Below, piece after piece: positions 44,751 to 57,479 of a DNA stretch of 64,000 nucleotides. The stretch is taken from assembly GCA_940671915.1 (NCBI GenBank), contig CALNVZ010003429.1:29304491-29368490 (forward strand). Reading direction: 5' to 3'. Under the pieces are notes generated by a model. It saw only the letters and a program-made list of their open reading frames with translations. It did no database searches and was not told the DNA's origin. Each line of letters begins with the position of its first letter. The stretch's first letter is position 1. The stretch is from Paracentrotus lividus (taxonomy: Eukaryota; Echinodermata; Echinoidea; Camarodonta; Echinidae). The position numbers were made by a program, and so were the translations under genes.

Positions 44751-46029
44751 TCACACATACGCATACAGAGTTAACATTCACAATACAATTTCCTATTTGA
44801 CCTTTTGCTCTATACCAAGATCATCAGTGAATGTTTCGGACGTAGTAATTATCTATAACAACTGTTTGTGTATGAATGGGGATGGTGTTTGAGTGTGGAG
44901 GATTTATGAGGGTATGTGTGATGAGGATATGGGTGTGTATGTGAGACGAGCTATATTCCAAAAGGCGATAAATCCACTTTTGATCAAAATGGATTGTATA
45001 GGATCGTAGGCCTGGGAATCAAATGCAGCATATTGGATAAAAAAGAATGTTTTGGAAGACTGAAAAAAAAAATGGTTACAAATAAGTGTTTTAATTTAAA
45101 AGGAGCTACATCCAAAATGGTTTTATTCCAAAAGGCGGTAAATCCACTATGGTCGTTTAGAATTTGTTTATTTAACCACTTTACCTAATAATGTACAGCC
45201 ACATCTTTGAGCACATGCTCTGGCTACCATTCTCCATCATCAGTGCAAAATTCTGAAATAATTAGCATAGTTTTCAAATTTTCATGAATATTTTTGGATT
45301 TAGCTCCTTTTGCAATAAAACATCGAAAATCCCGGTCTTGAGAAAATATAGGAAATTCTACATTTACGTATTTATATATTTTTTTTAAAAACTCCAATTT
45401 TAAACATAAAAAAATATTGAACTATACTCTAGTAGTGGTACCAATATTAATGTGTTTCGTGTTGAATTTTATTGATTTATAGGCTTTAAGTGTACACAAA
45501 TTGAATTTATTCAAAAAGGAGCTAAATCCATAAAGATTGAAATTATAAAAATTTCTTAAAAATCAAAATTTATAACTAGATTTTTAATAACAGGATTTAA
45601 TCAATCAAATACAATAGCCTAATCATATATATCAAAATAAAGTTACAATGCATAAGAGAAAGTGGTAAATTAAAAAACTTTGATTTTCTCCAAAACACTA
45701 AAAGTGGATTTATCGCCTTTTGGAATCAAACTCTTCGTATGTGTAAGGGTACGTTTGCGTGTGTGTCTTTGTGTGAACACATACGTAATAAACTGATAAA
45801 TCCTCAATTTTGTATTCTTTAACCAGCCACTTGGCGCAAGTGAGATTTTACCGTCATCTGATGATTTCCTGTTATTCAGTCATGCGTGCAAAGATCCAAA
45901 TGAAAATTGTACCAAAATATGCGAGGAGAATGACTCTTCAAAGACATATCATAAAACCCATGATTAAATGTTCATACTTTTGACAAGACAACTACAAAAT
46001 TATGAGACATTTTTTATTGACTCACTCTG
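44442..46029. mobile_element. 1.6 kb foldback, CAGAkkGAGTCAATAAAA ends
   Basis: The left end CAGATGGAGTCAATAAAAGT and the right end TTTTTTATTGACTCACTCTG are inverted and TA-flanked. Pairing resumes at GACGGTAGGATTTCATTTGC / GCGCAAGTGAGATTTTACCG and AGTGGCTGGTTTAA / GAACCAGCCACTTGG-like words. The inside carries repeated AAAAGGCGATAAATCCACTT in both orientations (44957, 45130, 45698). Related in its ends to the 54380-55229 element. Confidence 0.75.
44706..44750. repeat. AC microsatellite
   Basis: About 20 AC units within the foldback's left arm. Confidence 0.95.
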
Positions 46030-47186
46030 TATATCTACCAATTTCCAAGGTTTTTTTTTTTTTTTTTTTTTACTCTTAATGTTGCATAATGCAATTATTT
46101 ATTGATACAGAAGAAGATATCGAAAGCCTAGGAATTGTAGTTTATCATGTTTAATACGTGATCACATAATTACTTTAACATACAGCTGCATATTGATGAT
46201 ATATGCATTTGGATAATTTCAGCAAACGTTGTAAATCTCATATTTCTTGGTGTTCATGTAATTATGATAGAATGTAGATATTTCAACTTCCTCAAGGAAA
46301 AACGCAGTATCTAAAAGATAAATGACCGAGTAAAAACTTTCACTGCTGCCCAGCATCATCGCGCGCAATCCTATTCAAGTGTACTTTAATTTCTAAAAAC
46401 TACACCTTTATTTGTACGATATTCGCTTAGGTGTTATTATTCATAATTAAATAAATGTAGTAATATCATTCAAGAGGTGGGGAGTTCATCTTTAAGTATT
46501 ATATCGCATACAAACAGACAAATGATATTAGTTTGGAATATGATAGTTCTAAAAATAGAATAGATTTTTGTTATGCACGCTGAATTTTTATAAGGTCCCC
46601 TATAGTTGTTTTCTAATAGCACATTTTAAAGCCAATATGAACTTACAGCATACTTTTAAATCTGGCACAGTTTGTAACCCATAATTCAATATTGTGAGCA
46701 GTGTATTCTTGTAAAGCATGCCTTTTGAATTAATTTTTACTCAAAATATTTTAGCTTTTCCAGAAACAGAGGAAATCATAGGCTAATGTATACTAAAATA
46801 TACTTCGTATTATACTCCGTGCAATTTACAGTTATCTGAATTAAAAAAATAAATAAATAAAAAATAATAATAAATAGTATATATGTATGTTAAAAACTAG
46901 CTTTTAGAACATACAATATGAGACCACATTCAGTGAGGGTCAGTTCCGTCTTGCTTGAATAAATGACTCGAACCATTCTTGGAGAACTCCCCGCCAGATA
47001 TCAGTTCTCGAAGAAAACACCATCCGGAAAACTACTTGCTAGGACTACTGGCTTCAGAAAACTACCCATAAGATAATTACCCAATAAATAAACGTAATGG
47101 TAGCTATCATGGTGATGGGGGTAGTTGTCCGAGTCGATCTAAGAAGGGGTAGGTGTGGACACGGATTTGAAATGCAGTACACTTAC
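46030..47186. other. Intronic or intergenic, no exon seen
   Basis: T run at 46051-46071; AT-rich, AAATAAATAAAT run at 46845-46875. This would be intron if the ShK exon is joined to exons at lower coordinates. Confidence 0.5.
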
Positions 47187-47363
47187 TCATAGTCAAGTGT
47201 TGATCACACAAATCACACGTGCGTGGACAGGCTGCAAGGAATTGCGAACAGTATTCAGGGTATGCTCCGGTTACTTGACACTCACACGCATTTGGTAGAA
47301 AACCAAGAGCTTGGCTACATTGAAGATTAAAGCCTTGATAAACGATCGCCATATCTTGACAAG
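47187..47363 (-). CDS. Cysteine-rich ShK-like exon (exon 2)
   Basis: A 177-nt minus-strand exon with acceptor ATATCAG (47365-47364) and donor GTAAGTG (47186), phase 1 at both ends. The product starts CQDMAIVYQGFNLQCSQALG and ends AACPRTCDLC, the same CPxxCxxC closing motif as the ShK exon at 26357. It contains eight cysteines, two more than a typical ShK domain, with a CEC pair in the middle, and its N-terminal loop is longer. It joins in frame to the signal-peptide exon at 47945-48026, adding one serine at the junction. Function unknown: ShK modules act in protein binding or in channel-blocking peptides, and nothing here distinguishes these. Confidence 0.7.
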
Positions 47364-47944
47364 CTGATATAAAAGAAGAACAATATAAAAGTAATTAGCA
47401 ATGATAACCTTAATATAATTAGGAATGTTTGCGTTTGATCGCATCTAACAGTAACAATTTTTGTCCAGTTCAAAAGAGAAACGGTTTTGAATTTTTGTTC
47501 GAATTTCGAGAAAAAACTTGGTAAGGTGCTGCAGTAACAAGGAATTGATTTGTAAAATTAATACTCGTGATAGACGTTTATAAGTAAAACTTATACCAAG
47601 CTCTCGGATTCGAGGCAATTACAACCGATTTTACTTGTATCTCTTCTTCTTTTAATTACATAAAGAGTTTGCATACAAGGGATGCCAAATCCTCTTTGTG
47701 GAAAATTGAATTACTTATCAGACAATTCTTGAGACTTTGCCTCGATTACTTATAAAAGTTCACGGATATCTTCATATGCAGATAAATTATGTTATGCATA
47801 ACAGTATTTATGAAAATAACATCATATAGTCCCTCTCGGTTCGTATCTGTCTCATTGTACAAATAATTCAGGGCGTCTCGTTTTTTAATACCTCGACAAT
47901 TAAAATTTATTGCTATAAAGACAATACAAAACTTGAACACGTAC
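47364..47944 (-). other. Intron 1 of the signal-peptide/ShK gene
   Basis: A 581-nt interval between donor GTACGTG (47944) and acceptor ATATCAG (47364). AT-rich, with no competing exon seen. Confidence 0.6.
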
Positions 47945-48026
47945 ATGTTTCCTGCGTCATCACCAGCGGTGCTAAGTGTATGAACGCCATGAAAAGTCCA
48001 ATCGCAATTCGTCGTACTCTTACCAT
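47945..48026 (-). CDS. Start exon encoding a signal peptide (exon 1)
   Basis: The minus-strand ATG at 48026 sits in a good context (A at -3, G at +4: GCAAGATGG). It opens 27 codons plus one base: a basic start (MVRVRR), a hydrophobic core (IAIGLFMAFIHLAPLVM) and a polar end (TQET), which is a textbook secretory signal peptide with cleavage likely just after TQ or earlier. The donor GTACGTG follows at 47944. The exit phase 1 equals the entry phase of the ShK exon at 47363, and the join reads straight into CQDM. The gene therefore begins here. The long minus-strand frame at 47746-48036 uses another frame and is a shadow. Confidence 0.7.
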
Positions 48027-48660
48027 CTTGCCTCAATCAGTTGGTCATATACGACTTCAAATATATTTGTAAATGGCTGAAATGAAATCAATATTAATGT
48101 GCATTTTTTTGCTTAACTTCCTGGTTCTCTCTCTCTCTCCCTTTCTTTCTGCCGTACTAATTTCATTTGTCTCGCCAGGAACGTTTTGTGTGTGCGCGTT
48201 TGTTTAGGTGGAGAGGGTTGGGATCGAGCATCCAGGTTCCCCATGCATAGAACGGTTGAAGCTTTGAACATGAGAATAATTACCTTTATTATTATTAATT
48301 ATTTCGTAGAAAATTCGTGCAGCGTATGTACCATGCTGGCACTTTGCCTGTACGACGTGCAGGATATTTTTTCCAATACACTGACTACAGAAACGCAGGA
48401 ATCGCAGAAATTGACCACTACCTGTGCGTGCATTGTGCATGCAACGCAGGCTACGTTGAGTGCACGTGCCCCGTAGCCTACGACGAGTTGTGACTTCCAC
48501 ATTACTGTTACAGTCTCCACATACGCGTAAACTTAAACTATGATATCTTAATCGCGGGTCAGGTATACACCATGAAACTGTTTTATATATATCTCAAAGA
48601 ATAACGATTATTTGCCTTCCTTAACCGTAATAGGGTGTTTTGGTAGCTGTGAAGCCGGGG
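48027..48660. other. Upstream region of the signal-peptide gene; no other gene seen
   Basis: On the minus strand a GAGAGAGAGAGA purine run (plus strand 48127-48140) lies about 105 nt before the ATG; the true 5' end is not visible. Overlapping frames at 48186-48520 on both strands have no recognisable domain. Confidence 0.4.
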
Positions 48661-48664
48661 GGGG

Positions 48665-49012
<348 letters not shown>

Positions 49013-49080
49013 AGTTGCGATTTATATAGCGCCTAATATGAAAGAATTTCATCTCTAAGCGCTTTACAATCATCATTAAT
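49013..49080. repeat. Short interspersed GCGATTTATATAGCGC...AAGCGCTTTAC motif
   Basis: GCGATTTATATAGCGCC followed by CTCTAAGCGCTTTACA, next to the AAT repeat. From general knowledge this pair of words is a widespread short repeat in aquatic animal genomes, often attached to a microsatellite. Confidence 0.6.
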
Positions 49081-49335
49081 TACCCTGGTCATCGGATGCT
49101 TGTAAGTCTTTCTGACACCTGTCCAATCCCAAGGGATAATTTCGAATCATGGCAGCCATTACGCATTACGGCGCACTCGTTTCATTCCTTCCGGGTAGCC
49201 ATGATGCCCAGCCCCCCCCCACCCCCTTCCTTTAAGATCTATGCCGCCGATCGCGCAACCGCGCCGAAAATTTGCACGATGGTGTGTGCCATGTAATCTA
49301 CAAGACTGCGCTGTTTATTTTTCGGAAATAATATC

Positions 49336-49339
<4 letters not shown>

Positions 49340-49367
<28 letters not shown>
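49340..49367. repeat. Poly-T tract
   Basis: About 28 T residues. Confidence 0.95.
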
Positions 49368-49371
<4 letters not shown>

Positions 49372-49879
49372 GAATTAAATATACTAATTTATGCATGAAA
49401 TCATACTTTTTGCTCTAATTGAACACAAAATAAAGCCCTTAGAATGCTAATTGTGTGTAGTATTATTCCTTATAGCATTCCTAACAATGGTGAAGCATAA
49501 TGATGCTGAAATGAATTGATTTCAGCCAATGAAAGTGAAAATAATCTTTATGAATAAAGTGAGAAAACTCCATTTGCGTTGATTTTGTACACAAAATCAC
49601 GTTTTGAGCCGTTTTCGGTTTGACAGATATTTTTGAAAATCGTGCAGCTTCGTATTAACGGTATGACAGATTAAAAAGAAAAAAAAAATCAAAAGATGCG
49701 TGAGATTTAAAAGTATAAAGTCAGGAAGCGGCGCGATTAAAAAATTTCGCGCGGCGGAATGGTCGCGGAAAAAGTCGAGAGGGGGGAGGGCATCCCTGCT
49801 GGAAAGAACACACTCATTCACAATGTGAAACACAGTGTGATCACACTAATTTTATAATTATGATACAAGAAATAGTCAT

Positions 49880-50346
49880 TATAACTTTAGCTTGCCAGGG
49901 CGAGTTGGTAGTATTGGCAATTGCTTTTATTACAATGCCATCAAATACTGGAATTCTCTTCCTAATCATATTAAAGCAATAGAAAACTACGCACATTTCA
50001 AAAGAGTGCTGAAGGAGTTTCTTTCAATTGAGACTAAAACAATTGAAGCAAGCGACGTTGTAACGACAGTATGATATGCCTTGAAATATTATTTTCTCAA
50101 TGTTTTACTTTAATTCATTTAATGTGTTTATGTTTTGAACTAGTTTTTATGTGTTAATTAACTGTTTAAAGTTTGCTGTAAATACATACCATGTATATAT
50201 TATAATTTATAATTTTGTACTTGTATTAACTTTATTCTATTATGTTGGGACCCCGTTGTAAATAAGCTCTAGGGCTTTCATGGGTCATCCCGTCAAGCTT
50301 ATGTGAATGTTGTTTATACTTGACAAATAAATCAAATCAAATCAAA
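49880..50346 (+). mobile_element. 3' end of a non-LTR retrotransposon
   Basis: The C-terminal LINE motif FYYNAIKYWNSLPNHIKAIE and NYAHFKRVLKEFL (49909-50020) is followed by a stop, a 3' UTR of about 270 bp, and a (AAATC)n tail (ACAAATAAATCAAATCAAAT). Typical of LINE 3' ends, strongly 5'-truncated. The clade is probably close to CR1/L2 or jockey. Confidence 0.85.
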
Positions 50347-50810
50347 AATTGTTACACATATTGACTACATTTTGTATGAAAATGAGATAAATACGTAGAC
50401 TTAGGCATGAGTGAGCACGCGTCAAAGACAATATAATCTCTTTTCAAAAGTTTTAGGAGGCCTTTTTAGGTCTGTCAGTGGCAATTTACTCTTGATGTGT
50501 ACTCATTCGTTTTCATACAAAATGTAGTTATTAGGTTATTAAGCGGAAGACATTTTCGTTAAAAGGTTATGCTATTTTACTTATGATTTAGTTGCTTTTT
50601 TTGTCAGCTTTTGTTGTTTCAATTTCATCCCCACCCTGGCACAATTCGAAATTTGCATGTTCGCAAACAATGCTTCGTGTTCATCCAAGCGTAAAGAAGA
50701 TGCGGGAGGAGTTACTCTTTCGGAATATGTAAAATAATTTAGGGTTTATAAATTGGTTTTGTTTTTATTGACATTTTTCTAGGTGTAAAGTTTTTTTTTG
50801 ACTCACTCGG
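50347..50810. mobile_element. Partial GAGTGAGTCA-family element
   Basis: Matches the centre and right arm of the 54380-55229 element: ATTGACTACATTTTGTATGA, GGCATGAGTGAGCACGCGTC, AAGACATTTTCGTTAAAAG, and ends at TTTGACTCACTCGG (50810). The left arm is missing, and a LINE tail precedes it. Confidence 0.8.
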
Positions 50811-51149
50811 CATATTAGCGCAAGAGAAATGAGAAAGAGAGAGAGAAAGAGACAGAGGGAATGAGATGAGACATACATATTCACAGATGATTTACCGTTA
50901 TAACGGGAAAAAAAACTATGATTGATACGTTTACACATCGAGTTATTATACAAACTTGAATTTGGCCGTTGGAGCAGACCTGGCGCCCTCTTCTGACATT
51001 GATATAATTCCCCCTTGAAATAGACTTTTCGGATGATCATACTATATAATCTTTGGGCTAATGTATATCAAGCAGCTAATTACGAAGATGTTATCGTGGA
51101 CATTTCATTCCCATCCGTTTATGCTAAGTGTTTTTATATTGAAAAAGAA

Positions 51150-51175
51150 CCCCGTCATTTTTTTTTTTTTTTTTT
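51150..51175. repeat. Poly-T tract
   Basis: About 19 T residues followed by ACAGTG; resembles one end of a CACTGT-type MITE, but no partner end was located. Confidence 0.6.
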
Positions 51176-51495
51176 ACAGTGACACCGTGTATCTTTTAAT
51201 CTCATCTTTCAAGTGATATAAACTATATTATTCAAGCTTAAATTTCAATTTAATATTAAAGTTTGAAGAGAAATTTTGTGAGATTTACCAATACTACAGC
51301 ATATGTATATTAAGCTTTAAGAGTAGAAAACTGTACTGTTCGATCCTCGGCAGGGGCATTTCTGCAACCTTTTAATTAGAAATTGTAAGACATTTTTAAT
51401 GATTCATGTGGGCATTTAGTATGGAAGTATAACCTGGAAATATATTCATACTTCTTCCCTAAGCATACATTTTGAGTGTCATTTATATCCATATA

Positions 51496-52369
51496 GGGAA
51501 GACTGGGGATGGAAGTTACAAAATTAACATATTGGGCCAGATAATTCTAATGAAAGAACTCTCACACTCCATCTTGGGTCTGTAGTTAGCTTATTATGTT
51601 TGATAAAACCTTAGGCATATATAACTTGAAAACATCTAAACACTAATTAACTACAGTTTAATTAATGAAGACAGTTTTTGTAACAACATATCCCGTATAC
51701 GGGGTAAGTTGTTACATCAGAATGGGGAATTTGTTACAATATATAAACATACGGGGTAAGCTGACAATGTATAAATCTCTTATACCATACTTTTGTTTCA
51801 ACTTTCCAGTTTCTTTGCATCGTTCACAGAAAATCAAGTAGAGCTCTAGAATAGACAATAGTAATAATAGAAACATAAAAATACATGTATTAACACCTGA
51901 AATTTGAGACAAAATGTAATTTTACATAATATACGGTAATGTAATTTGGGGGTAAGTTGTTACATCGTCATGGGGTAGGTTGTAACAACGTATACCCCAT
52001 GGGTGATTTTACAAATAAAATCAACTGTAGCACAGCCATTAGGAATAATGACATGGCATGGCTGGGGGATATATTAGTGACATACATGTACATGTACTAT
52101 ATTTACAATACCAGACTATCATCATGTGCCTTCAGTTGTAAGAGCTATTAGAAATTTCAATTTTTGTCAAAAATTTACTTTGAACTGTAAAACATGTTTT
52201 TGTTGATTTACTTTCTAATAAAACAACGGAGAAACCTCACGACCGGAAGTTCATCACAACTTTGTGTAGGCTGTATATAGATGCCAGTTAGCACATCCTC
52301 TCTTGTTCCAGCTTAGCACACTGAGAACTGTATTAACTGACCCGTGTAACTTCCATCTCCGGTCTCCCC
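51496..52369. mobile_element. MITE with GGGRAGACYGGRGATGGAAG ends and AAGTTGTTACA repeats
   Basis: The ends pair over 24 bp (GGGAAGACTGGGGATGGAAG / complement of CTTCCATCTCCGGTCTCCCC) with TA at both sides. The interior repeats the word GGGGTAAGTTGTTACA (51703, 51952, 51975, with decayed copies near 51755), a variant of the terminal GGAAGTTAC itself. 874 bp, non-coding. Confidence 0.8.
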
Positions 52370-52489
52370 TACAATTAACGACAACTTCTCTATAATCCGA
52401 AAACGGGATTTTTTTTTTTTTTTCATTCCTGAGAACGAAAGCTGACATGACCCAGTCGTTCCAGAAACAAAAGGTTAAGCAAAAACAAA

Positions 52490-52530
52490 AAAAAACAAAA
52501 AAAAAAAAAAAAAAAAACAAAAACAAAGGC
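52490..52530. repeat. A-rich tract
   Basis: AAAAACAAAAAAAACAAAAA type run; gives the poly-Phe frame on the minus strand. Confidence 0.95.
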
Positions 52531-52570
52531 CCTAAAAGGAATTTTGAGGGGTTAGGATTACCAGTGAATA

Positions 52571-53403
52571 CACTGAAAAGATAACTTTGTCACAAGGCCA
52601 GATTAATTCGTCAATCGGGTAAAATAATTTGTTTTGCGATATAACTGTGAATGACAAACTCATGGTAGTATACATAACAAATTGATCGAGCACTATTACA
52701 AAGTTTCAACTGGTGTTGACAAAAACAAACTTGCGCATGACTGATTTATTTGCGTGACGACTCTTCGCAACCGTAATGACAAATCCTCTTCGCAGTCAAT
52801 GTAGAAATGACGATTTTAAGTCGGCCATAACGAATATTAATACAAATTATTTGCTAAAAACAAATCAATTTGTTGACGCAAAATGCATGACAAATTTAGC
52901 TCCTGAAGACAGTTTGGAAACCCGCACATAATCAGCGTCTTCGAATCACTCGCCGGTCGCCGTGATTTAGCTGCGAGGCAAGGCTTGAGTAGATCGAAAA
53001 AGGTAAACTTTTATACTAAAAAAATAAATTGAATTTGTTTCATCAGAATTTCGAGGTTCTATTAAAACTGACAAAAATATTAACTATCTGTATTGTTTGT
53101 TTATTACAGGTGTGTTTTCTGATTGTTACATGACAAATTAACGTCAAAATGCAGTACAAATTGATGAATGAAAAAAACAAATTGAAAAATGAGAATGAGG
53201 AATCAAAATGTTGCAATGACAAACTTTGAAAAAGGTTTGTCAAATTAGACCACTTTTCATGACAAATTAAAATTCGTCATGTTATGGTGCATGACAAATC
53301 TATAATGACAAATCTTTGGCATGACAAATTTATAAATTTGTTAAATTAAACCACATTAATGACAAATTTATATTTGTCAATTGACAAAGTTATCTTTTCA
53401 GTG
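52571..53403. mobile_element. MITE with CACTGAAAAGATAACTTTGT ends and TGACAAAT repeats
   Basis: Terminal inverted repeats of 23 bp begin CACTGAAAAGATAACTTTGT and are flanked by TA. The word TGACAAAT and its complement occurs a dozen or so times, densest at 53230-53395. 833 bp, non-coding. Ends resemble CACTGT-type MITEs at 5550 and 38928. Confidence 0.85.
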
Positions 53404-53671
53404 TAGTATCTTAAAGTACGTTTCATATTATTCCGCAAAACGATTCGCATGCTTCTTTTAAATCAATGATAAATGTAAATTGGACAAAAGGGTAGTACTG
53501 CAATTTCAAATAAGACCGACAACCCTCAAAAATAAGAATGTCATTGCCAAGGAAGATTTAACCTGCATTTCAAAGACATTTAATAATCCAAAGTTACATG
53601 TTGCTACATAATCATAACCTCTTGCTTTTGGGGGACATCCTCCTTAACCCTAATAAGACTAAGGGGTCATC

Positions 53672-53795
53672 ATCCCTGCTGGAAAGAACACACTCATTCA
53701 CATTGTGAACACAGTGTGAAAACATAGTTCACAATTGGGTCAGCCTTTCTTAGGCTTAAGCGGTCCGTCCTACCCTTTGCTTATATTATTATTGA
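53672..53795. repeat. Short repeat shared with 49790 and 56875
   Basis: CATCCCTGCTGGAAAGAACA with CACTCATTCACAnTGTGAA is shared with 49790-49845; TCAGCCTTTCTTAGGCTTAA with GCGGTCCGTCCTACC is shared with 56878-56925. Confidence 0.75.
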
Positions 53796-53817
53796 TATAT
53801 CAATACCCCTGCCAAGT

Positions 53818-54117
53818 TATTAAGCGGAAGACATTTTAGTCAAAAAGTTATGCTATTTTACTCATGATTTAGTTGCTTTTTTTTTGTCAGCTTTTGTTGT
53901 TTCAATTTCATCCCCACCCTGGCACAATTCGAAATTTGCATGTTCGCAAACAATGCATCGTGTTCATCCAAGCGTAAAGACATACCACACAAAAATGGTA
54001 CCAGAAGATGCGGGAGGAGTTACTTTTTCAGAATATGTAAAATAATTAAGGGTTTATAAATTGGTTTTCTTTTTATTGACATTTCTCTAGGTGTAAAGTT
54101 TTTTTTTACTCACTCGG
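53818..54117. mobile_element. Right arm of a GAGTGAGTCA-family element
   Basis: Very similar to 50535-50810: AAGCGGAAGACATTTTAGTC, TTGCATGTTCGCAAACAATG, GATGCGGGAGGAGTTAC, ends TTACTCACTCGG-TA. Confidence 0.8.
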
Positions 54118-54379
54118 TATTTTTGGAGGTCTATGACTACTTTTATTTGTGTTATTCTGACAGCACTATAACGATGTCATTGTAAATCATATACCTAATC
54201 ATTATGTTGGGTCATAATGTTAAATAGTTTTATATTCTCAGTCTATAGACTTCCTTGTTGTTTTTAGCATGTTGGACGTATAGAGCTATGATTTTTTTTC
54301 ATGACATCATCGATACTATAATAATACAATGATAGTAGTCACTCCTACAATAATAACCTTGTCGATAGCAATATATATA

Positions 54380-55229
54380 CCGAGTGAGTCAGAAGAAAAA
54401 TAGATACACAGGAAAATGTCGAAAAAAAAAAAAAGATTTATTAACCCCAAAGTATTATACATATTCTGAAAGAGTACCTCTTTCCGCATATTTTGGTAGC
54501 AATTTTGTGTGTTATCTGTTTACGCTTGGATGAATACGCGACATTGTTTGCGAACATGTAAATTTCGAATTTGGCAAAAGTGGGAGTAAAATCAAAACAC
54601 AAAAAGCAATAAAAAAAAACCTAACTCTATCCTGATTAAAATATCATAACTTTTTAACGAAAATTTCTTGCGCCTAATAACATAGCAGGGGTGTTGTTAC
54701 ACAAACTGACTACATTTTGTGCGAAAATGAGATAGATCTGTAGAGTCAGGCATGAGTGAGCATACGTCAAAGACAAAATAATCACATTTGAAAAGTATTA
54801 AGAGGCTTTTTTTTAGGTCTGTTACTGACAATTTACTGTTTAATATGAACTTATTCCTGGATTACTTGATGAATCAATCTAATTGTTACACAGAATCTAG
54901 TCAATAACTGTAACAACACCCTTGCCAAGTTATTTGGCACAAAACATTTTCGATGAAAAATTATGCTATTTTTATTCATGATAGAATTGCCTTTTTTTTG
55001 TCCGCTTTTGTTGTTCCAAACGTATCCCCACTCTTGCACAATTCGAAATTGACATGTCGCAAACAATGCGTCGCGTTCAATCGAGCGTAAAGATATAACA
55101 CACAAAATTTGTACCAAAATATGCGGGAAGAGCTATTCTTTTAGAATATGTATAATAATTTGGGATTCATAAATTGGTTTTCTATTTCTTGACAATTTTC
55201 TAGGTGTCTATTTTTTCTGACTCACTCGG
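54380..55229. mobile_element. Complete 850-bp foldback, CCGAGTGAGTCAG ends
   Basis: The left end CCGAGTGAGTCAGAAGAAAA and the right end TTTTTTCTGACTCACTCGG are inverted and TA-flanked. Long arms pair through CATATTTTGGTAGCAATTTT / AAATTTGTACCAAAATATGC and CACATTGTTTGCGAACATG-like words. The loop (about 54700-54880) is shared with 50347-50535. A Tc1-like MITE starts at its right TA. Confidence 0.85.
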
Positions 55230-55231
55230 TA

Positions 55232-56185
55232 TAGTGGTGGCCAAAATGATTAGAACACCAGAAGCTGCACAAAGTCTATGGGATTCTCAATGCCCTAGTA
55301 CATTTGCAAAAATAAGTTTAAGGATAACTTTTTGGTGCCGACAGCTTTCATGACTTCAGAGTGTAAAGTCTTATGCATCTTGTGATACCAAATTTATATA
55401 GTTTCTACCATCAGGTAATTGACAGCTTAAAAAAAATTTGCGCTATGCGCTTTCAGTTTCCCATTAGACATATGTATTAAACATGTCGTGCAAGTGCAAA
55501 AACGTGAAATGTCAATTACATATGCTGATAGCTCAAAAAAATTTTAAGCTAGACGTGTCAAATTTTGCAGTCTTATTCATTCTTACATGCTTTAAATACA
55601 TGCCAGTTTCAGAAAATTTGATTTTATGAGAAGGGGTGGATTGGCCCATCTCCTGGTCAGTGAGATAACCAAAATAACCTCACCAATTTAAGGTTAAGAT
55701 TATTTTTCATTAAAGCAAAGAAATGTACTTATAAATACATATATTTTAAAGGAAATTTCATGAGCAGTTCAAATATGGTGGAAAATTATGGCTCATTTTT
55801 ATAAAGGGGGACTTAAATAGGGGCTGTGGATTAAACATTTTGGTACCTTCAAAAATAATTTGAAAATCCCCATATAAAATGATACTTCTTCACCCTGCGT
55901 TATTATGATTGCCATTTTTGACTTCCTCAGGAAGTTTCCTTTAAAAATATATATACTTTTGGAAGAAGAGGCTTAAAATATTTAACCTTATCCTAAAAGG
56001 GGCAAATAAATAAGGGTGACTGGGTGCGAGTTCCCTATAAATGTCTATGTTATTTAGTTTTAAAGCATAATGATGACATTCGGAGACATACCAACCATTG
56101 TATAGGTATTTCAATGGTCAACTGAATGAAAATAAGTAAAATCATTTAGATATGCTTGGTGCTGTAATACTTTTGGCCACCACTG
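55232..56185. mobile_element. Tc1/mariner-like MITE, CAGTGGTGGCC family, second full copy
   Basis: Starts TAGTGGTGGCCAAAATGATT (first C changed) and ends ACTTTTGGCCACCACTG, both TA-flanked. Relative to the copy at 16437 it is in the opposite orientation: AATTTATATAGTTTCTACCA corresponds to the complement of the 17265 region. 954 bp, non-coding. Confidence 0.88.
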
Positions 56186-56189
56186 TATA

Positions 56190-57470
56190 TAAATGAGGAA
56201 CAATATAAAACACAAACTTTGCTATAACTTAAAAATCAGATCATTACCTTTATTCAACAATTCTAAGCTTTATAAAGCCATTCTCTTTGAATGTAGGCAA
56301 CATAACCCTCGATGTAATTTCTGAAATACACCTTTTAAATGTATACATGTGTAGTATATGTAACGATGCTTTGGAATAGAAATACAAAACACTTGACACT
56401 TCAAGTACCATAGTATAAATAGTATCTATAAACAATTGAAAAGAAAGTGTAATAGTAACTTCCTTTGGCTGAGTAGTATAGCGATTATAAAATTATTGTT
56501 TATAGATCTGGCGCTGCTCAGCGGCTGCCAAGCCCACGGGACAAGGGCAAAAGAATATTCGATTCGGACAATAAAATTTGGAGCATTTGGAGATTAAATG
56601 ATATTATATGTGTAGAGATATAGCATACACGATTGGTATAATAGACGAGATAAAGGAAGTAGAAAAAGAGCATGAAACAATTGGGATACTCAAAATGACT
56701 TGTGTTAAAATAGTAAAGCATGTCTATAATATTTAAAACTAATTCCTACAATTAAAATGGTCATATAGAAATTATTTCCTAAACTGTACATAATGAAAAA
56801 ATAATGAAAATAAACCTTACTAAATTGTAATTTTTAAATGATTACCATATTGTCACAAGGGCCAATAATTTTAGGGTCAGCCTTTCTTAGGCTTAAGCGG
56901 TCCGTCCTACCCTTTGCTTACTTTTTTGATCAATCTGGTAAAGCGGCTTAACAAGAAAGTGATAAAGATTTACAACTTCAACATTCGTTTAAAGATGATA
57001 CATTTCTAATTAGGACACTTTATGATCAGTTTATCGCCCATCCTACCTACATCAGAACTCATCAGCTTGACACATTTTACGTTTTCATCTACATAGACGA
57101 CAATTGGGCGGTTGAAGATGACATCTCACTACAGTACTTTATGAGAAAAAAAAAAAGAAAAAGAGAGAAGTTGCAAGGTAGCTATATTTGTTTCGTTATA
57201 CCCAACTGTCCATGTTAGCATGAATTTATTATTATTATTATTATTTTCTTTTTAAATAACCTTTTCCGGTCTTCTTTATTTATACACAATTACCTCACAC
57301 CTTTCTCCATTTCTAGAGTGAAATATAAGGTGTTCTAGAATGAACATTCTCCTCTATAAGTAAACGAAATTCAAAAGATAAAACAAAATAATAATGAACC
57401 TTTGTGTCTTTCTTTCCCTATTTTCTTCTCCAGCAAAACTTGTAAAGATTGTGAAGAGACCACAATTCAA
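56190..57470. other. Intergenic, no gene seen
   Basis: AT-rich, with the short repeat at 56878-56925 noted above, and ATT repeats at 57228-57245. Frames at 56250 and 56518 lack domain support. Confidence 0.5.
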
Positions 57471-57479
57471 ATATCCTTT

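Noticed and set aside
47746..48036. 96-residue minus-strand frame over the start exon
   Set aside because: Overlapping frame; the frame with the signal peptide has a better start context and a phase-matched downstream exon.
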